Source of the DNA: Roseateles terrae | Lineage (GTDB): Bacteria; Pseudomonadota; Gammaproteobacteria; Burkholderiales; Burkholderiaceae_C | Reading direction: 5' to 3' | Length of the DNA: 64,000 nt | Assembly: GCF_014192155.1 (NCBI RefSeq) | Contig: NZ_JACHXO010000005.1 | Coordinates: forward strand, 186,001 to 250,000 | Shown: one piece after another, positions 42,022-50,401 of the stretch | Layout of the letters: every line of letters starts with the position of its first letter | Position numbering within the stretch: the first letter of the stretch is position 1 | Made by a program: the position numbers and the translations under genes | Notes under the pieces: generated by a model | Database searches by the model: none | Told to the model about the DNA's origin: nothing | What the model saw: the letters and a program-made list of their open reading frames with translations, nothing else

Positions 42022-42570
42022 ATGTCCGACTCCGAATCCCCTTCTTCAGTGGCAGGCGCGCACCATGCGCTGCACAAGCTGTCGCAGGAACTGCCGGATG
42101 CCTGTGAGCGTCTGGATTACGTCAAGCGCATGACCGACCAGGCCGCCAGCAAGGTGCTGACGCTGGTGGATGCCGCGCAGGACGATGCCGAAGCGGTGCG
42201 GCGACAGGGGAGTGAGCTGTCCGAGTCGCTGCAGCGGCTGGCGGTGTCGCCGGAGCTGAGTGTGGAACGCGCGCGAGCCATGATGCGGCTGTGCGCCGCG
42301 TATGCCGCCAGTGCGGCGGGGTTTGCGGAACGGGTGAAGGGCCTGCAGACCGAGATCATGATGGCGCAGGACTTCCAGGATCTGTCCGGTCAGGTGATCA
42401 ACAAGGTGCTCGGCATGTTGCGGCCGGCGGAGGCGCCGCTGCAGGACCTGCTGGCGCAGTACGAGGCGGCCGGGCCCACGGTGGAGGAGCAACTCGCCGG
42501 GGTGCAAACCCCCGACAAGGCCCTGCAACAAGACGACGTGGACGCCCTCCTCGCGGAGATGGGGTTCTGA
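42022..42570 (+). CDS. cheZ: Chemotaxis protein phosphatase CheZ
   Basis: A 182-residue helical protein that removes the phosphate from CheY-P. The catalytic helix reads MMAQDFQDLSGQVINKVLGM and contains the Asp and Gln of the DxxxQ catalytic pair (about residues 116-123). The C-terminal peptide QQDDVDALLAEMGF matches the CheY-binding tail of CheZ. Length is a little under that of E. coli CheZ. No cheY, cheA or flagellar gene lies next to it, which is unusual, and no clear ribosome binding site precedes it; a hairpin sits there instead. Confidence 0.88.
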   Translation: MSDSESPSSVAGAHHALHKLSQELPDACERLDYVKRMTDQAASKVLTLVDAAQDDAEAVRRQGSELSESLQRLAVSPELSVERARAMMRLCAAYAASAAGFAERVKGLQTEIMMAQDFQDLSGQVINKVLGMLRPAEAPLQDLLAQYEAAGPTVEEQLAGVQTPDKALQQDDVDALLAEMGF

Positions 42571-42722
42571 AGCCCCCGGCCTGATTCGCGCTGAACGCGC
42601 TCGGTCAGTCCGCCCCCCGAGGGGGCGCGCAGGCCACCTTGGGGCGGCCCGGCGGTGGCCTGCCATCACTCAGTAGGGCTCCCGCGCTCATGGAGGCTGC
42701 TCGTGGAGCATCGGGTGGGGCA

Positions 42723-43541
42723 TCACTGCCACAGCAGCGGATCGAGCTCGTAGAAGCGGCGCAGTTCGGCATAGACCGCCGGATGGGCCTGGGCGAGGGC
42801 GGCGGGCTGGCAGAAGAAGCGCTCGCTCGCGACAGCAAAGAATTCGGCCGGTTCGGTAGAGGCGTAATCGCCCAGTGGATCGGGCTCGCCGGCCTCCAGC
42901 CGCGTGCGCAGCACCGCAAAGCTGTGCTGCATCACCTGCGCCCAGCGCGCCTGCCGGCCACGGTCCCCCAGCAGCGGCGCGCCGTTGGCAAAGCCCTTGT
43001 CCTGGTCCAGCTGATGGGCAAACTCATGCACCACAACGTTCTGCCCCGCGTCAGGGGAAGCCGCCTCCCGCTGCACATGGTCCCAGGACAGCACCACCTG
43101 CCCTTCGCCCCAGCTCTCCCCGCTCAGCACCTGGCGCTGCTGCATCTGCAACGGCCCCTGCTGCCGCACCCGGTCCACAATGAATGCGCCCGGATAGACC
43201 AGCACGCTGTGCAGCCGCGGGTAATACCCGCGTGAACGGCCCAGCAGCGGCAGACAGGCCAACGCAGCAATCGTCACACGCACTTCATCGGTGATGATCT
43301 GGCCGGCACAGCCAATGAACTGTTTTTCGGCCAGAAACACCTGCATCTGTCGCTTGAGCCGCAATTGCATGTCGGTCGGCAGACGGGCCACCTGCGGCAC
43401 ATTGCGGCGCAAGATCGCCCGCCACGGCGCCGGAAAGGCCCGCGCCCGCAGCCGCGAACGGCGCCAGATGACCCGCCAGGGCTGACTGGCCCACCAGCCG
43501 CACAGCAGCAACGCCCCCAGCACCAGCAGGATCAGCCCCAT
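42723..43541 (-). CDS. MtfA-like zinc peptidase
   Basis: A 272-residue protein with an N-terminal hydrophobic helix (MGLILLVLGALLLCGWWASQ) and a cytoplasmic MtfA-type domain. The zinc motif VVVHEFAHQLDQDKGFANGAP (about residues 180-200) and the downstream glutamates in STEPAEFFAVASERFF match the MtfA/M90 family. E. coli MtfA is an aminopeptidase that binds the glucose-PTS repressor Mlc; that partner need not exist here. The N-terminal helix suggests membrane attachment. The 42571-42722 gap before it holds a CCCCC/GGGGG inverted repeat near 42614-42626. Confidence 0.85.
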   Translation of the reverse strand: MGLILLVLGALLLCGWWASQPWRVIWRRSRLRARAFPAPWRAILRRNVPQVARLPTDMQLRLKRQMQVFLAEKQFIGCAGQIITDEVRVTIAALACLPLLGRSRGYYPRLHSVLVYPGAFIVDRVRQQGPLQMQQRQVLSGESWGEGQVVLSWDHVQREAASPDAGQNVVVHEFAHQLDQDKGFANGAPLLGDRGRQARWAQVMQHSFAVLRTRLEAGEPDPLGDYASTEPAEFFAVASERFFCQPAALAQAHPAVYAELRRFYELDPLLWQ

Positions 43542-43939
43542 GACTTGCGCCTCATGATTCGGCCCTCGACCAGCGCTGGGACGTCACTTCGGGTTGAAGC
43601 GAACCGGTCAGGCGCTTGCTTTCAACATGCATGGCTGAGCCAGCAATTTCAAGTGGGTGAGGTCCGCGCAGTCGTGAGGGAACGAAACTCCCGCGCCGGG
43701 GCGCCCCTGCGCCGCTCGCCATAAGCCCGTTGAAGCAGCCGCCAGGAGGGGCGTTACATCCCCAGCAGGCGCACCGCGACATTTGAACAGCCGCCGGGCG
43801 ACAGGCGCACGCGCTGGGCGCTGATTGCGCAAGGGGCAAGACCCGGCCCCGGACAATCGTGTGATCGGCCGCCGGTCGAGATTCTTGAGCCACAGACAAA
43901 AGAGAGACGGCCGGCGCACGGGCGCCGCCGCAGACCGGT
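43542..43939. other. Non-coding left margin of the effector-like island
   Basis: This is a stretch of about 400 bases with no convincing gene. Reading frames on both strands are open in part but lack start signals and sensible protein composition. It may contain the promoter for the plus-strand genes that follow. I found no sigma-54, Fur or TTCG-n16-TTCG type (hrp II) box. Confidence 0.4.
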
Positions 43940-44320
43940 TTGACGCTGACGGAGATCATCGCCACGCCCTTGAGGACCTCACCCTTCGATGTGAGTCCCC
44001 TGCGGCAATACCAGGCCCAGCAGGCGCAGGCCATGCGGGACGGCCCCCAGCCTTCGGTGGTGCTGCGTCTGTCGCCCTACGTCGGCAGCACGCCGCAGCA
44101 GGACTACACCGCGCGCCAATGGGCAGACGTCACGAGCGGCGAGCACCCCATCGCTGCGCCTGCCGCTCCGGTATCGGCGGTGCACACGCCCGCCCATACC
44201 CGGGCCACCTACACGCCAGTGAGCGGTCATGACATCACTGTGTCGGTTGACCTCGGACCTGTGTTGTGGAACCGGGTCGAGCGGGGCGGCGTCGGCCAGC
44301 TCATTGATGTCACCGCCTGA
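43940..44320 (+). CDS. Candidate small protein at the head of the effector-like island
   Basis: A 126-codon frame opening with TTG at 43940 (MTLTEIIATPLRTSPFDVSP) and ending LGPVLWNRVERGGVGQLIDV. Composition is Pro/Thr/Ala/Val-rich without a signal peptide or membrane segment. Alternative starts are a GTG at 43991 and an ATG at 44033; none has a good ribosome binding site. I recognise no family. It lies 90 bases before the first of two paralogous large proteins on the same strand, so it could encode a chaperone-like partner, a small secreted protein or nothing. Confidence is low. Confidence 0.35.
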   Translation: MTLTEIIATPLRTSPFDVSPLRQYQAQQAQAMRDGPQPSVVLRLSPYVGSTPQQDYTARQWADVTSGEHPIAAPAAPVSAVHTPAHTRATYTPVSGHDITVSVDLGPVLWNRVERGGVGQLIDVTA

Positions 44321-44410
44321 GCAACATCCCCCAACACTCCCCCTGCAAGCTCAGAACAAGCCGCTGCGCTGCAGGCACTAGAGCGCGTCATTTGCTCTTG
44401 ATGCCGTTGC

Positions 44411-45808
44411 ATGGTGCCGCTGTATTCCCTGTCGCTCTCTTCTGGCGTGCCGGTGCAGGAGGAAACGTGGGACCCGGGCACGGGTCCCGCGGCCATCCCC
44501 TCCTGCGTTGACAGTTTCTCCACCGCCTGGCGTGCCCTTCATCACCTGAGGCAGCGCCTGACGACCTGTCGGGACGCCCACTGCGCTGTGCAGCTGGATC
44601 GCGCAGACCATCGCTTCATGGCGAAGATGCTCGATGCCATCGACCCGCATGCATTGCCAGCGGACAGCCGCGAACTGCTGGTGCGCTGGCAACACCTGAC
44701 CGCATGTCAGGCAGCGGAGCCCGATCAGTACCGGGTCTTCACCCATCTCGAGCAGCTGTCCCTGAGGGAACTGATCCAGCTGCTGAGCGACGTGCAGGCG
44801 GTGAACTGCCGAGCCACGCGCGGCGGCTGGCGGCCGGCGAACAGCCGGGAAGCGCAGGATCAGCGTCATCTGCTCAACTGGATGAATGCGTCGCGGCCGA
44901 TGCGGGATGCCGGGCCGCATGCCCGGACCGAATCCTTGCAGCGTCTGATGGCCGGGCGCCAGCTGCTGTATCAGGCCGCCGGTCTGAGCACCGACCTCTG
45001 CCTCGGGTCGGACCAGACGCCTCCCCGTCTCCCGGAAGCCGCGCTGCTGCGCGACCTGCTGGCGCCGACCACACGTGCCCATGTCGCATTGCCAGCGGAT
45101 GCGGCCGCCGTCCCGGGCCTCCTGGACCTGTTGCTTCTGCTGCCCGTGCGGACCTGGCGCCTGCAGGACCTGCGCACGCTGGACGCCCTGCTGCAGTCGG
45201 ATTCGCCTGCCGTTCGCTCGCTGGATCTCAGCGGCCTGTCCGCACCCTTGCGCCCGGAGGCGCGGGCGCTGCTGAACCGCGCGATCGAGCAGCTTCACAA
45301 CCTGCACGCCGTGCGTCTGCCGGCGGGCACCCCTGGGGATGTGCTCCCGTCGTCCTGGCGGTCCGCCGATGATTCACGGGGTGTTGTCTTCCTGCGCACC
45401 GGCCGTCCGGACGGATTGACCCTGCTCGATGACGCGGTGAAGGCCTGGGGCGGAGCGCCCTTCACCACCGCGATGCCGATCGCGCGCATCGCCAGCGATC
45501 CGGACGCCGCAGCGCTGCTGCACTGGACTGCGCTGGCCGGCCATGCCTGCGCCCACACACCGGAGGGGGCTGGCCTGGGCAGGGCAGTCCTGCGCATGCT
45601 CAACGGCGCGGCCGCAAGCCCGCTGCGTCTGCAATGCCTGGCCGATGCACTGCGGCAAGCCCCCCCCGGCCCGGACGCGTCGCCCGCTCATTTCACCGTC
45701 TCGCTGGCGGCCGCGCTGCTGTCGGAACTCAAGCTCGGCGTACCGGTCACAGGCCTCGGCGGTCGGCGGCCGTTGTCGCCGGACCCGGCAATGGCACGCA
45801 AAGAATGA
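44411..45808 (+). CDS. Effector-like protein 1, paralogue of the next gene
   Basis: A 465-residue protein without signal peptide or membrane helix. The N-terminus (MVPLYSLSLSSGVPVQEETW) is rich in Ser and other small residues, and the body is helical and leucine-rich. From about residue 40 to 420 it aligns with the next protein: LLSDVQAVNCR with LLRDVQITHSR, GRQLLYQAAGLS with GRQVALQYAGLS, APTTRAHVAL with NPSTRAHVTL, LPVRTWRLQD with LPLRTWHVND, and RPDGLTLLDDAV with RPDILSLLDAAV. The SLDLSG/NLHAVRLP segments suggest short leucine-rich-repeat-like turns. No known family was recognised. A type III or other secreted effector is plausible from layout only. The ATG at 44411 has no clear ribosome binding site. 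Confidence 0.6.
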   Translation: MVPLYSLSLSSGVPVQEETWDPGTGPAAIPSCVDSFSTAWRALHHLRQRLTTCRDAHCAVQLDRADHRFMAKMLDAIDPHALPADSRELLVRWQHLTACQAAEPDQYRVFTHLEQLSLRELIQLLSDVQAVNCRATRGGWRPANSREAQDQRHLLNWMNASRPMRDAGPHARTESLQRLMAGRQLLYQAAGLSTDLCLGSDQTPPRLPEAALLRDLLAPTTRAHVALPADAAAVPGLLDLLLLLPVRTWRLQDLRTLDALLQSDSPAVRSLDLSGLSAPLRPEARALLNRAIEQLHNLHAVRLPAGTPGDVLPSSWRSADDSRGVVFLRTGRPDGLTLLDDAVKAWGGAPFTTAMPIARIASDPDAAALLHWTALAGHACAHTPEGAGLGRAVLRMLNGAAASPLRLQCLADALRQAPPGPDASPAHFTVSLAAALLSELKLGVPVTGLGGRRPLSPDPAMARKE

Positions 45809-46014
45809 GGAGGGAATGCAGAGGTGTCCGGGAACCCGCACCCCACTTCGATTGACGCTGAAAAAGCCTTGGGAAAGCGTTGAACAGCACGGGTTGTCTT
45901 GTGCCACTGAGCGGCGTCGGCGTTGTCCGCAGTGTCCGGCCATTGGATCCACACGGTCTTCACCGTGCGCGATCCGTGGTCCCCCTTCTGTTCCCTCAAT
46001 TGGGCCCATTTACG

Positions 46015-48486
46015 ATGTATCCCTCTCCCACGCATTCGCCCCTTGCGACAGGCAACGTTACTGCGATGGCAGCCGCCTTCTCAGCACCCCCGCAAGGCCC
46101 GGCGGCGACTCTCGGTGCCGGGGCAACGGCCTCCCCCGCGACAACGCCGACCGCACACGATCCAGAGACCTGGACGAGCCTTGCCAATCTGACCCAGATC
46201 ATCGACAAAATGCGGGAGCAGGTCGGCCAGGTCACCCTGGCCAGGACGGATCTGTCCCGTCTGAACACGGCACTGCAACAGGCCGATCCCGTATGCCTGC
46301 CGCCCGACCGCCATGCGTTGATGAACGAATGGCGGGCCGAGCTGCAGCATGCACTGGCCGTCCCGGACGAAGGCGCCAAGCCCCGCGTGGTGGCGGGGGG
46401 CGAGCGGTTGACGAGCCTCCTGAGCCTGCTGCGGGATGTGCAGATCACGCACAGCCGTCCCGCCCTGCAAGCCCGCTCGGACTCCAGCCAATGGGAGTCA
46501 CTGCCCCCCTCCAAACAGAACCACATGCGCAAGCTGGGTGAATGGATGAGTGAAGGCAGCGGTGCTCAACGGGCGGCTCGCACGGCGTTTGGTCGCCAGG
46601 TCGCCCTGCAGTACGCCGGGTTGTCGAATGAATTGAAGGTCGGCGCCACCGGCGTTCCGCTGGACCTGCCTCACGCGGATGTGCTGCATGGCCTGATGAA
46701 TCCGAGCACACGCGCCCACGTCACGCTGGCGGGGCCGGTGGGAGGCCGAGACCTGGAGCACTCGCTGTCCGCGCTGCCGCTGCGAACCTGGCATGTCAAC
46801 GACACCGACCATCTGCGATGGGCGGTCCAGCAAGCGCCTGTCAACCTGCAGACCCTGGACCTCCATGACTGGGAGGGCGATCTCGATCTCGAAGCCGTGA
46901 GCCTGCTGAGTCAAGCGGCTGAGGCGATGCCGAACCTGGCGAGCCTGATTCTGCCGTCACGCGTCGATGGGTATGTCCTGGGCGATGCGTGGGAAGCCTC
47001 ACCGGGCGCCAGTGGCTGGACCTACAGCCTCAAGGACCGGCCCGATATCCTGTCGCTGCTGGATGCGGCCGTGGCGAGCCTGGACGGGCATGTGCTCGGC
47101 ACCCGCACTGCCATTCGACACGTGGCGAACAAGGCCGATGCCGCCTGCCTGCTGGCGTTCGCCGAGCGATTGAGCGCCCATATCGACTTCCGCCTGGGTG
47201 CCTTGCTGCTTGACATGTTTACCCGCGCAGCCACGAGTGACGAGGACCTGCGGGGCTATGCGGAAGCGTTGCGCAAGGCCCAGAAGCAGGGACTGGGGCC
47301 CGTCGAGACGATGGACGCGGTGCAGGAGCCAATGGCGGCGCGCGTATCCACGGCGGCCCAGCTCGGGGCCGAAGCGCCGCGAGCAGGTGTCTGGGCGGGG
47401 ACTGTGAGTCGTGAGACGACCCCCGTGGCTGGTCCTGCGCCCGCCGCCGTATCCCGACTGGCCGCAGACATTCCCTCCCGCACTGCCGACCGCCGACCGG
47501 CGGTGCCCCCACGCGTCGCCTCGTCGGCGACCCTACCGTCCCGGGGGCACGACACGGCCGTCAGGACCGCCGCCGCGGAGACACCTGCCGCCGCCGCGTC
47601 GCCGCCCTCCACAACCGTGCAACGGCGCTTCCAGGGCGCTCCCGTGCTCACGCTTCAACGGCCCCCAAGGCCCACGTTGGCGCCATTGAACCGGTCAAAG
47701 CCGGCGCCGGTCCACGCGTCCTCTCCGGCGCAGACCGTCGTACGCTCGAAGGTGCCTCCGCCACCGCCGCCTCGCGTGAGCAGTGTGCCGACGTCCCTCG
47801 CCCTCGCCACAGCCCGGGCCACGTCCGAGTTCTTCGCCTCCAGCGGGCTGGCCTTCGAGCAGCCGTTCAGCCCGATCAGCCTGGACGGCGCCGACAACGA
47901 AAGCGTCGGCCCGCACGGCTCCGGCTTCGAGACGGATGTCAGCGGACTGGACAGCCCGGACGGATGGCCCCTGCCACCGTTTCCCGAGGCCGCCGAGTCC
48001 TCGCCGGAGCTGTCTTCTCAGGCCGCACCCTTCCGGCCGGCACCGCCGCCGACGCTGGCCGACGACAGCGCGATCAGCGCGAGCGACACCGAGTTCGCGT
48101 CGAGCACGCTGGAGAGCTCGGTCTCGGTGCAGAGCATGGTGTGGAAGCCGGCATCCAGGCCATCGGCAGCGGGACCGGCATGGGCTTTCACTGCAGCGGC
48201 AGCCCCAACGAGGACCATTGATACGCCGGCGCCCGCATGGGCTCGATTTCCCCGGCCGACTGCGGTGCCACCCGCCCCGCCGCGGCGAGCACCGCAGCTG
48301 GCCTCCAAAGCGACGACCGTCGGCACGCTGAACCTGACCCCGCCCGGGTCCTCGAGAGCCCCGACCGTCCAGGCATCCAGGCGCGAGCGCGACATCGAGC
48401 TCGCGGCTCTGCGGGCCCCCAATGCGGAGCGAAGGCTGGAACGTGCCGCGATTGAGGCGAAGCTGACGCAGACGCTCAAGCGCTGA
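46015..48486 (+). CDS. Effector-like protein 2 with proline-rich tail
   Basis: From the ATG at 46015 the product has 823 residues; a TTG at 45880 would add 45. Residues 1-50 are Ser/Thr/Pro/Ala-rich (MYPSPTHSPLATGNVTAM), like many type III effector N-termini. Residues about 55-420 align with the preceding protein, including NPSTRAHVTL, LPLRTWHVND, LQTLDLHDWEGDL and RPDILSLLDAAV. The last about 400 residues are low complexity: Pro/Ala/Ser-rich, with KVPPPPPPRV at about 579-588, acidic serine patches (SDTEFASSTLESSVSVQ) and a final charged helix (ERRLERAAIEAKLTQTLKR). Proline runs like this bind SH3, WW or profilin-type domains in eukaryotes. No family was recognised and no secretion gene is nearby. 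Confidence 0.6.
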   Translation: MYPSPTHSPLATGNVTAMAAAFSAPPQGPAATLGAGATASPATTPTAHDPETWTSLANLTQIIDKMREQVGQVTLARTDLSRLNTALQQADPVCLPPDRHALMNEWRAELQHALAVPDEGAKPRVVAGGERLTSLLSLLRDVQITHSRPALQARSDSSQWESLPPSKQNHMRKLGEWMSEGSGAQRAARTAFGRQVALQYAGLSNELKVGATGVPLDLPHADVLHGLMNPSTRAHVTLAGPVGGRDLEHSLSALPLRTWHVNDTDHLRWAVQQAPVNLQTLDLHDWEGDLDLEAVSLLSQAAEAMPNLASLILPSRVDGYVLGDAWEASPGASGWTYSLKDRPDILSLLDAAVASLDGHVLGTRTAIRHVANKADAACLLAFAERLSAHIDFRLGALLLDMFTRAATSDEDLRGYAEALRKAQKQGLGPVETMDAVQEPMAARVSTAAQLGAEAPRAGVWAGTVSRETTPVAGPAPAAVSRLAADIPSRTADRRPAVPPRVASSATLPSRGHDTAVRTAAAETPAAAASPPSTTVQRRFQGAPVLTLQRPPRPTLAPLNRSKPAPVHASSPAQTVVRSKVPPPPPPRVSSVPTSLALATARATSEFFASSGLAFEQPFSPISLDGADNESVGPHGSGFETDVSGLDSPDGWPLPPFPEAAESSPELSSQAAPFRPAPPPTLADDSAISASDTEFASSTLESSVSVQSMVWKPASRPSAAGPAWAFTAAAAPTRTIDTPAPAWARFPRPTAVPPAPPRRAPQLASKATTVGTLNLTPPGSSRAPTVQASRRERDIELAALRAPNAERRLERAAIEAKLTQTLKR

Positions 48487-48614
48487 GGCGGAACGCCGAC
48501 CCCGGCAAGGCGGGGTGCAACTGTGCTTCGCCCAGCTGACGGCCGCTGTTGCGGCGCCCGTCCGGATCTGCCTCGCAGGCCGGACTGGGCCAGTTCCGCT
48601 GGCAGTGCCGAAGC

Positions 48615-49778
48615 TCAGTCCGGATCGATGGACTTGCTGTCTTTGCGGTGTGGTTCCACCGCGTCTGCTGGATCGTCTGCTTGGCGGTTCGGGAGCGCTT
48701 CATCGGCGGCCGGATCTTCGTTTTCTTCGAAGTCTTCGGCGTTGCCGGACACTGCGAACTCGTCGGAGTATTCGAGGTCTTCGTCGTCCTCGTCGTCCTC
48801 GACCTCCTCGTCGTCCTCAGCACCTTGCGCCATCCGCTGCCGGTCCGCATCCCGCGTGCCGCGCAGCGCCAGTGCCTTCTGCGCTTCCTTCTCCAGCCGC
48901 CGTGCCTCGACCTCGGCGGCGGCCTGCTCCGTCCAGTCCGCGAACTCTTCGGGCGTCTCGAGCGTGATGCGGCCAAGCTGACCCTGTCTCAGGTCATACA
49001 GCAGCACTTCCGCCGCCTTCTGCATGTTGATGCGTCCACCGCCGAGCACCGCGCCACGGCGTTTGCCGATGGCCTCCAGCAACTCGGTCTCGCTCAGCTC
49101 ATCGCGCGCGGTGATCTGGTAGCGCGATTGCAAGGCCTGCGGATAGTGGCGACGCAGATAGGCCAGCAGGTCCAGCGCCACGATCTCTTCCTCGAACGCA
49201 TTGCGGCCTACGGCGCCGCTGGCTGCCAGGTTGATGCCGGCCTGCGGCACTTCGATCTTGGGCCACAGCATGCCGGGCGTGTCGAACAGGTAGACGTCCT
49301 TGTCCAGGACGATCTTCTGCTCGGTTTTGGTGATGCCGGGCTCGTCGCCGGTCTTGGCCATGCGCTTGCCCACCAACGTGTTGATGAGCGTGGACTTTCC
49401 CACGTTGGGAATGCCGCAGACCAGCACCCGCAGCGGCTTGTTCATGCCCCCGCGGTTCGGCGCAGCGGCCCGGCATTCCTGGGCCAGTGCGCGGGCCAGG
49501 CCCGGCATGCCCTGGTGGATGGCAATCGCGCGGGTGTCCGGCTGTGCACGGTAATGCGCCAGCCAGGCCTCGGTACGGGCCGGGTCGGCCAGGTCCTGCT
49601 TGTTGAGCAGCTTCAATGCGGCCCGGCCGGCGGTCAGCTGCGCCAGCAGTGGATTGGCGCTGCTCGCCGGCACGCGCGCGTCTAGCAGTTCCACCACCAC
49701 GTCGATCCCGCTTTTCATGCGCTCACGGATTGCGCCCCGGGTCTTGTGCATGTGCCCGGGAAACCATTGGATAGCCAT
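48615..49778 (-). CDS. Ribosome biogenesis GTPase, YlqF/RbgA type
   Basis: A 387-residue circularly permuted GTPase that acts in assembly of the large ribosomal subunit. The G motifs come in permuted order: G4 LLNKQDLADP (about residue 58), then G1 GIPNVGKSTLINTL (about 128) and G3 VYLFDTPGMLWPK. It starts MAIQWFPGHMHKTRGAIRER, the family N-terminus. After the normal helical C-terminal domain there is an acidic tail of about 65 residues (DDEEVEDDEDDEDLEYSDEF onward) that the Bacillus protein lacks. It borders the effector-like island, whose last gene is convergent with it. Confidence 0.9.
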   Translation of the reverse strand: MAIQWFPGHMHKTRGAIRERMKSGIDVVVELLDARVPASSANPLLAQLTAGRAALKLLNKQDLADPARTEAWLAHYRAQPDTRAIAIHQGMPGLARALAQECRAAAPNRGGMNKPLRVLVCGIPNVGKSTLINTLVGKRMAKTGDEPGITKTEQKIVLDKDVYLFDTPGMLWPKIEVPQAGINLAASGAVGRNAFEEEIVALDLLAYLRRHYPQALQSRYQITARDELSETELLEAIGKRRGAVLGGGRINMQKAAEVLLYDLRQGQLGRITLETPEEFADWTEQAAAEVEARRLEKEAQKALALRGTRDADRQRMAQGAEDDEEVEDDEDDEDLEYSDEFAVSGNAEDFEENEDPAADEALPNRQADDPADAVEPHRKDSKSIDPD

Positions 49779-49817
49779 GGGGCGATTGTCCGCGATCGCG
49801 GACCCGCCCCGAAAGGC

Positions 49818-50345
49818 TCAATGGTGGTGCGGGTGTCCGCCGGTGTCGGCGGCTGCAGCGGAGGCGGCTGCGGAGGCCGCGGAAGCGCTGGCTTCCGACG
49901 CTTTTGCCGCCGACGCCTTGCCGTCAGACGGGGCCATCGGCTGCATCATGGGCCGCCGCAATGCGGTGATGGTCAACTGGCCCTGCGGCGCTTCCGCCTG
50001 GAATTCGATCCGGTCGCCGGGCTTCATTGCCCTGAGCTGCTCGGCGGTCAGCAGGCCCGGCTTGAGGCGGAACACCATCGTCATCGCGCCCATGTCCAGA
50101 TGCGGGATGTCGCCGTGGCGCACCGTCAGGCGGCTCTGGGCGGCATCCACCCGCCGAATCTCGCCAGCCACCCAGGTCTGCGGAGCAGCGGTGGCGGAAT
50201 CGGACCCGGCGGGGGTGACCGTCTGGGCCTGTGCGGCGGAGAGGGGCAGCAGGACGGCCAGGCCGGCGCAGAGCATCAGGGTGGTCGCGGCGCGTGCCGT
50301 CCTGGAAGCGGGGACGGTGCGGGCGTGTGTGTGTTGGGTTGTCAT
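49818..50345 (-). CDS. CusF-like periplasmic copper-binding protein
   Basis: A 175-residue protein starting at the ATG at 50345 (MTTQHTHARTVPASRTARAA) with a signal peptide ending near LSAAQAQT. The CusF fold is seen at about 60-135: VAGEIRRVDAAQSRLTVRHG, IPHLDMGAMTMVFRLKPGLL, and QAEAPQGQLTITALR. The copper ligands His (RHG), two Met (MGAMTM) and a nearby aromatic Trp/Phe are of the CusF type. A Ser/Ala/Lys-rich linker and a His-rich end (GGHPHHH) follow. It is last in the copper operon and should carry Cu(I) in the periplasm. Confidence 0.85.
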   Translation of the reverse strand: MTTQHTHARTVPASRTARAATTLMLCAGLAVLLPLSAAQAQTVTPAGSDSATAAPQTWVAGEIRRVDAAQSRLTVRHGDIPHLDMGAMTMVFRLKPGLLTAEQLRAMKPGDRIEFQAEAPQGQLTITALRRPMMQPMAPSDGKASAAKASEASASAASAAASAAAADTGGHPHHH

Positions 50346-50401
50346 GAGGGAAATTCCAATCAAGCTTGAGAGAGGCGTCAATCGGTCAGGGTGGATGCGA
50401 G

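Noticed and set aside
43552-44034. Minus-strand frame of 160 codons
   Set aside because: Cys/Trp/Arg-rich composition, no start signal and overlap with the plus-strand candidate suggest chance.
43540-46020. hrp II-type boxes (TTCG-n16-TTCG) that would support type III secretion
   Set aside because: Several TTCG tetramers occur upstream of the effector-like genes, but none pairs with another at the right spacing.
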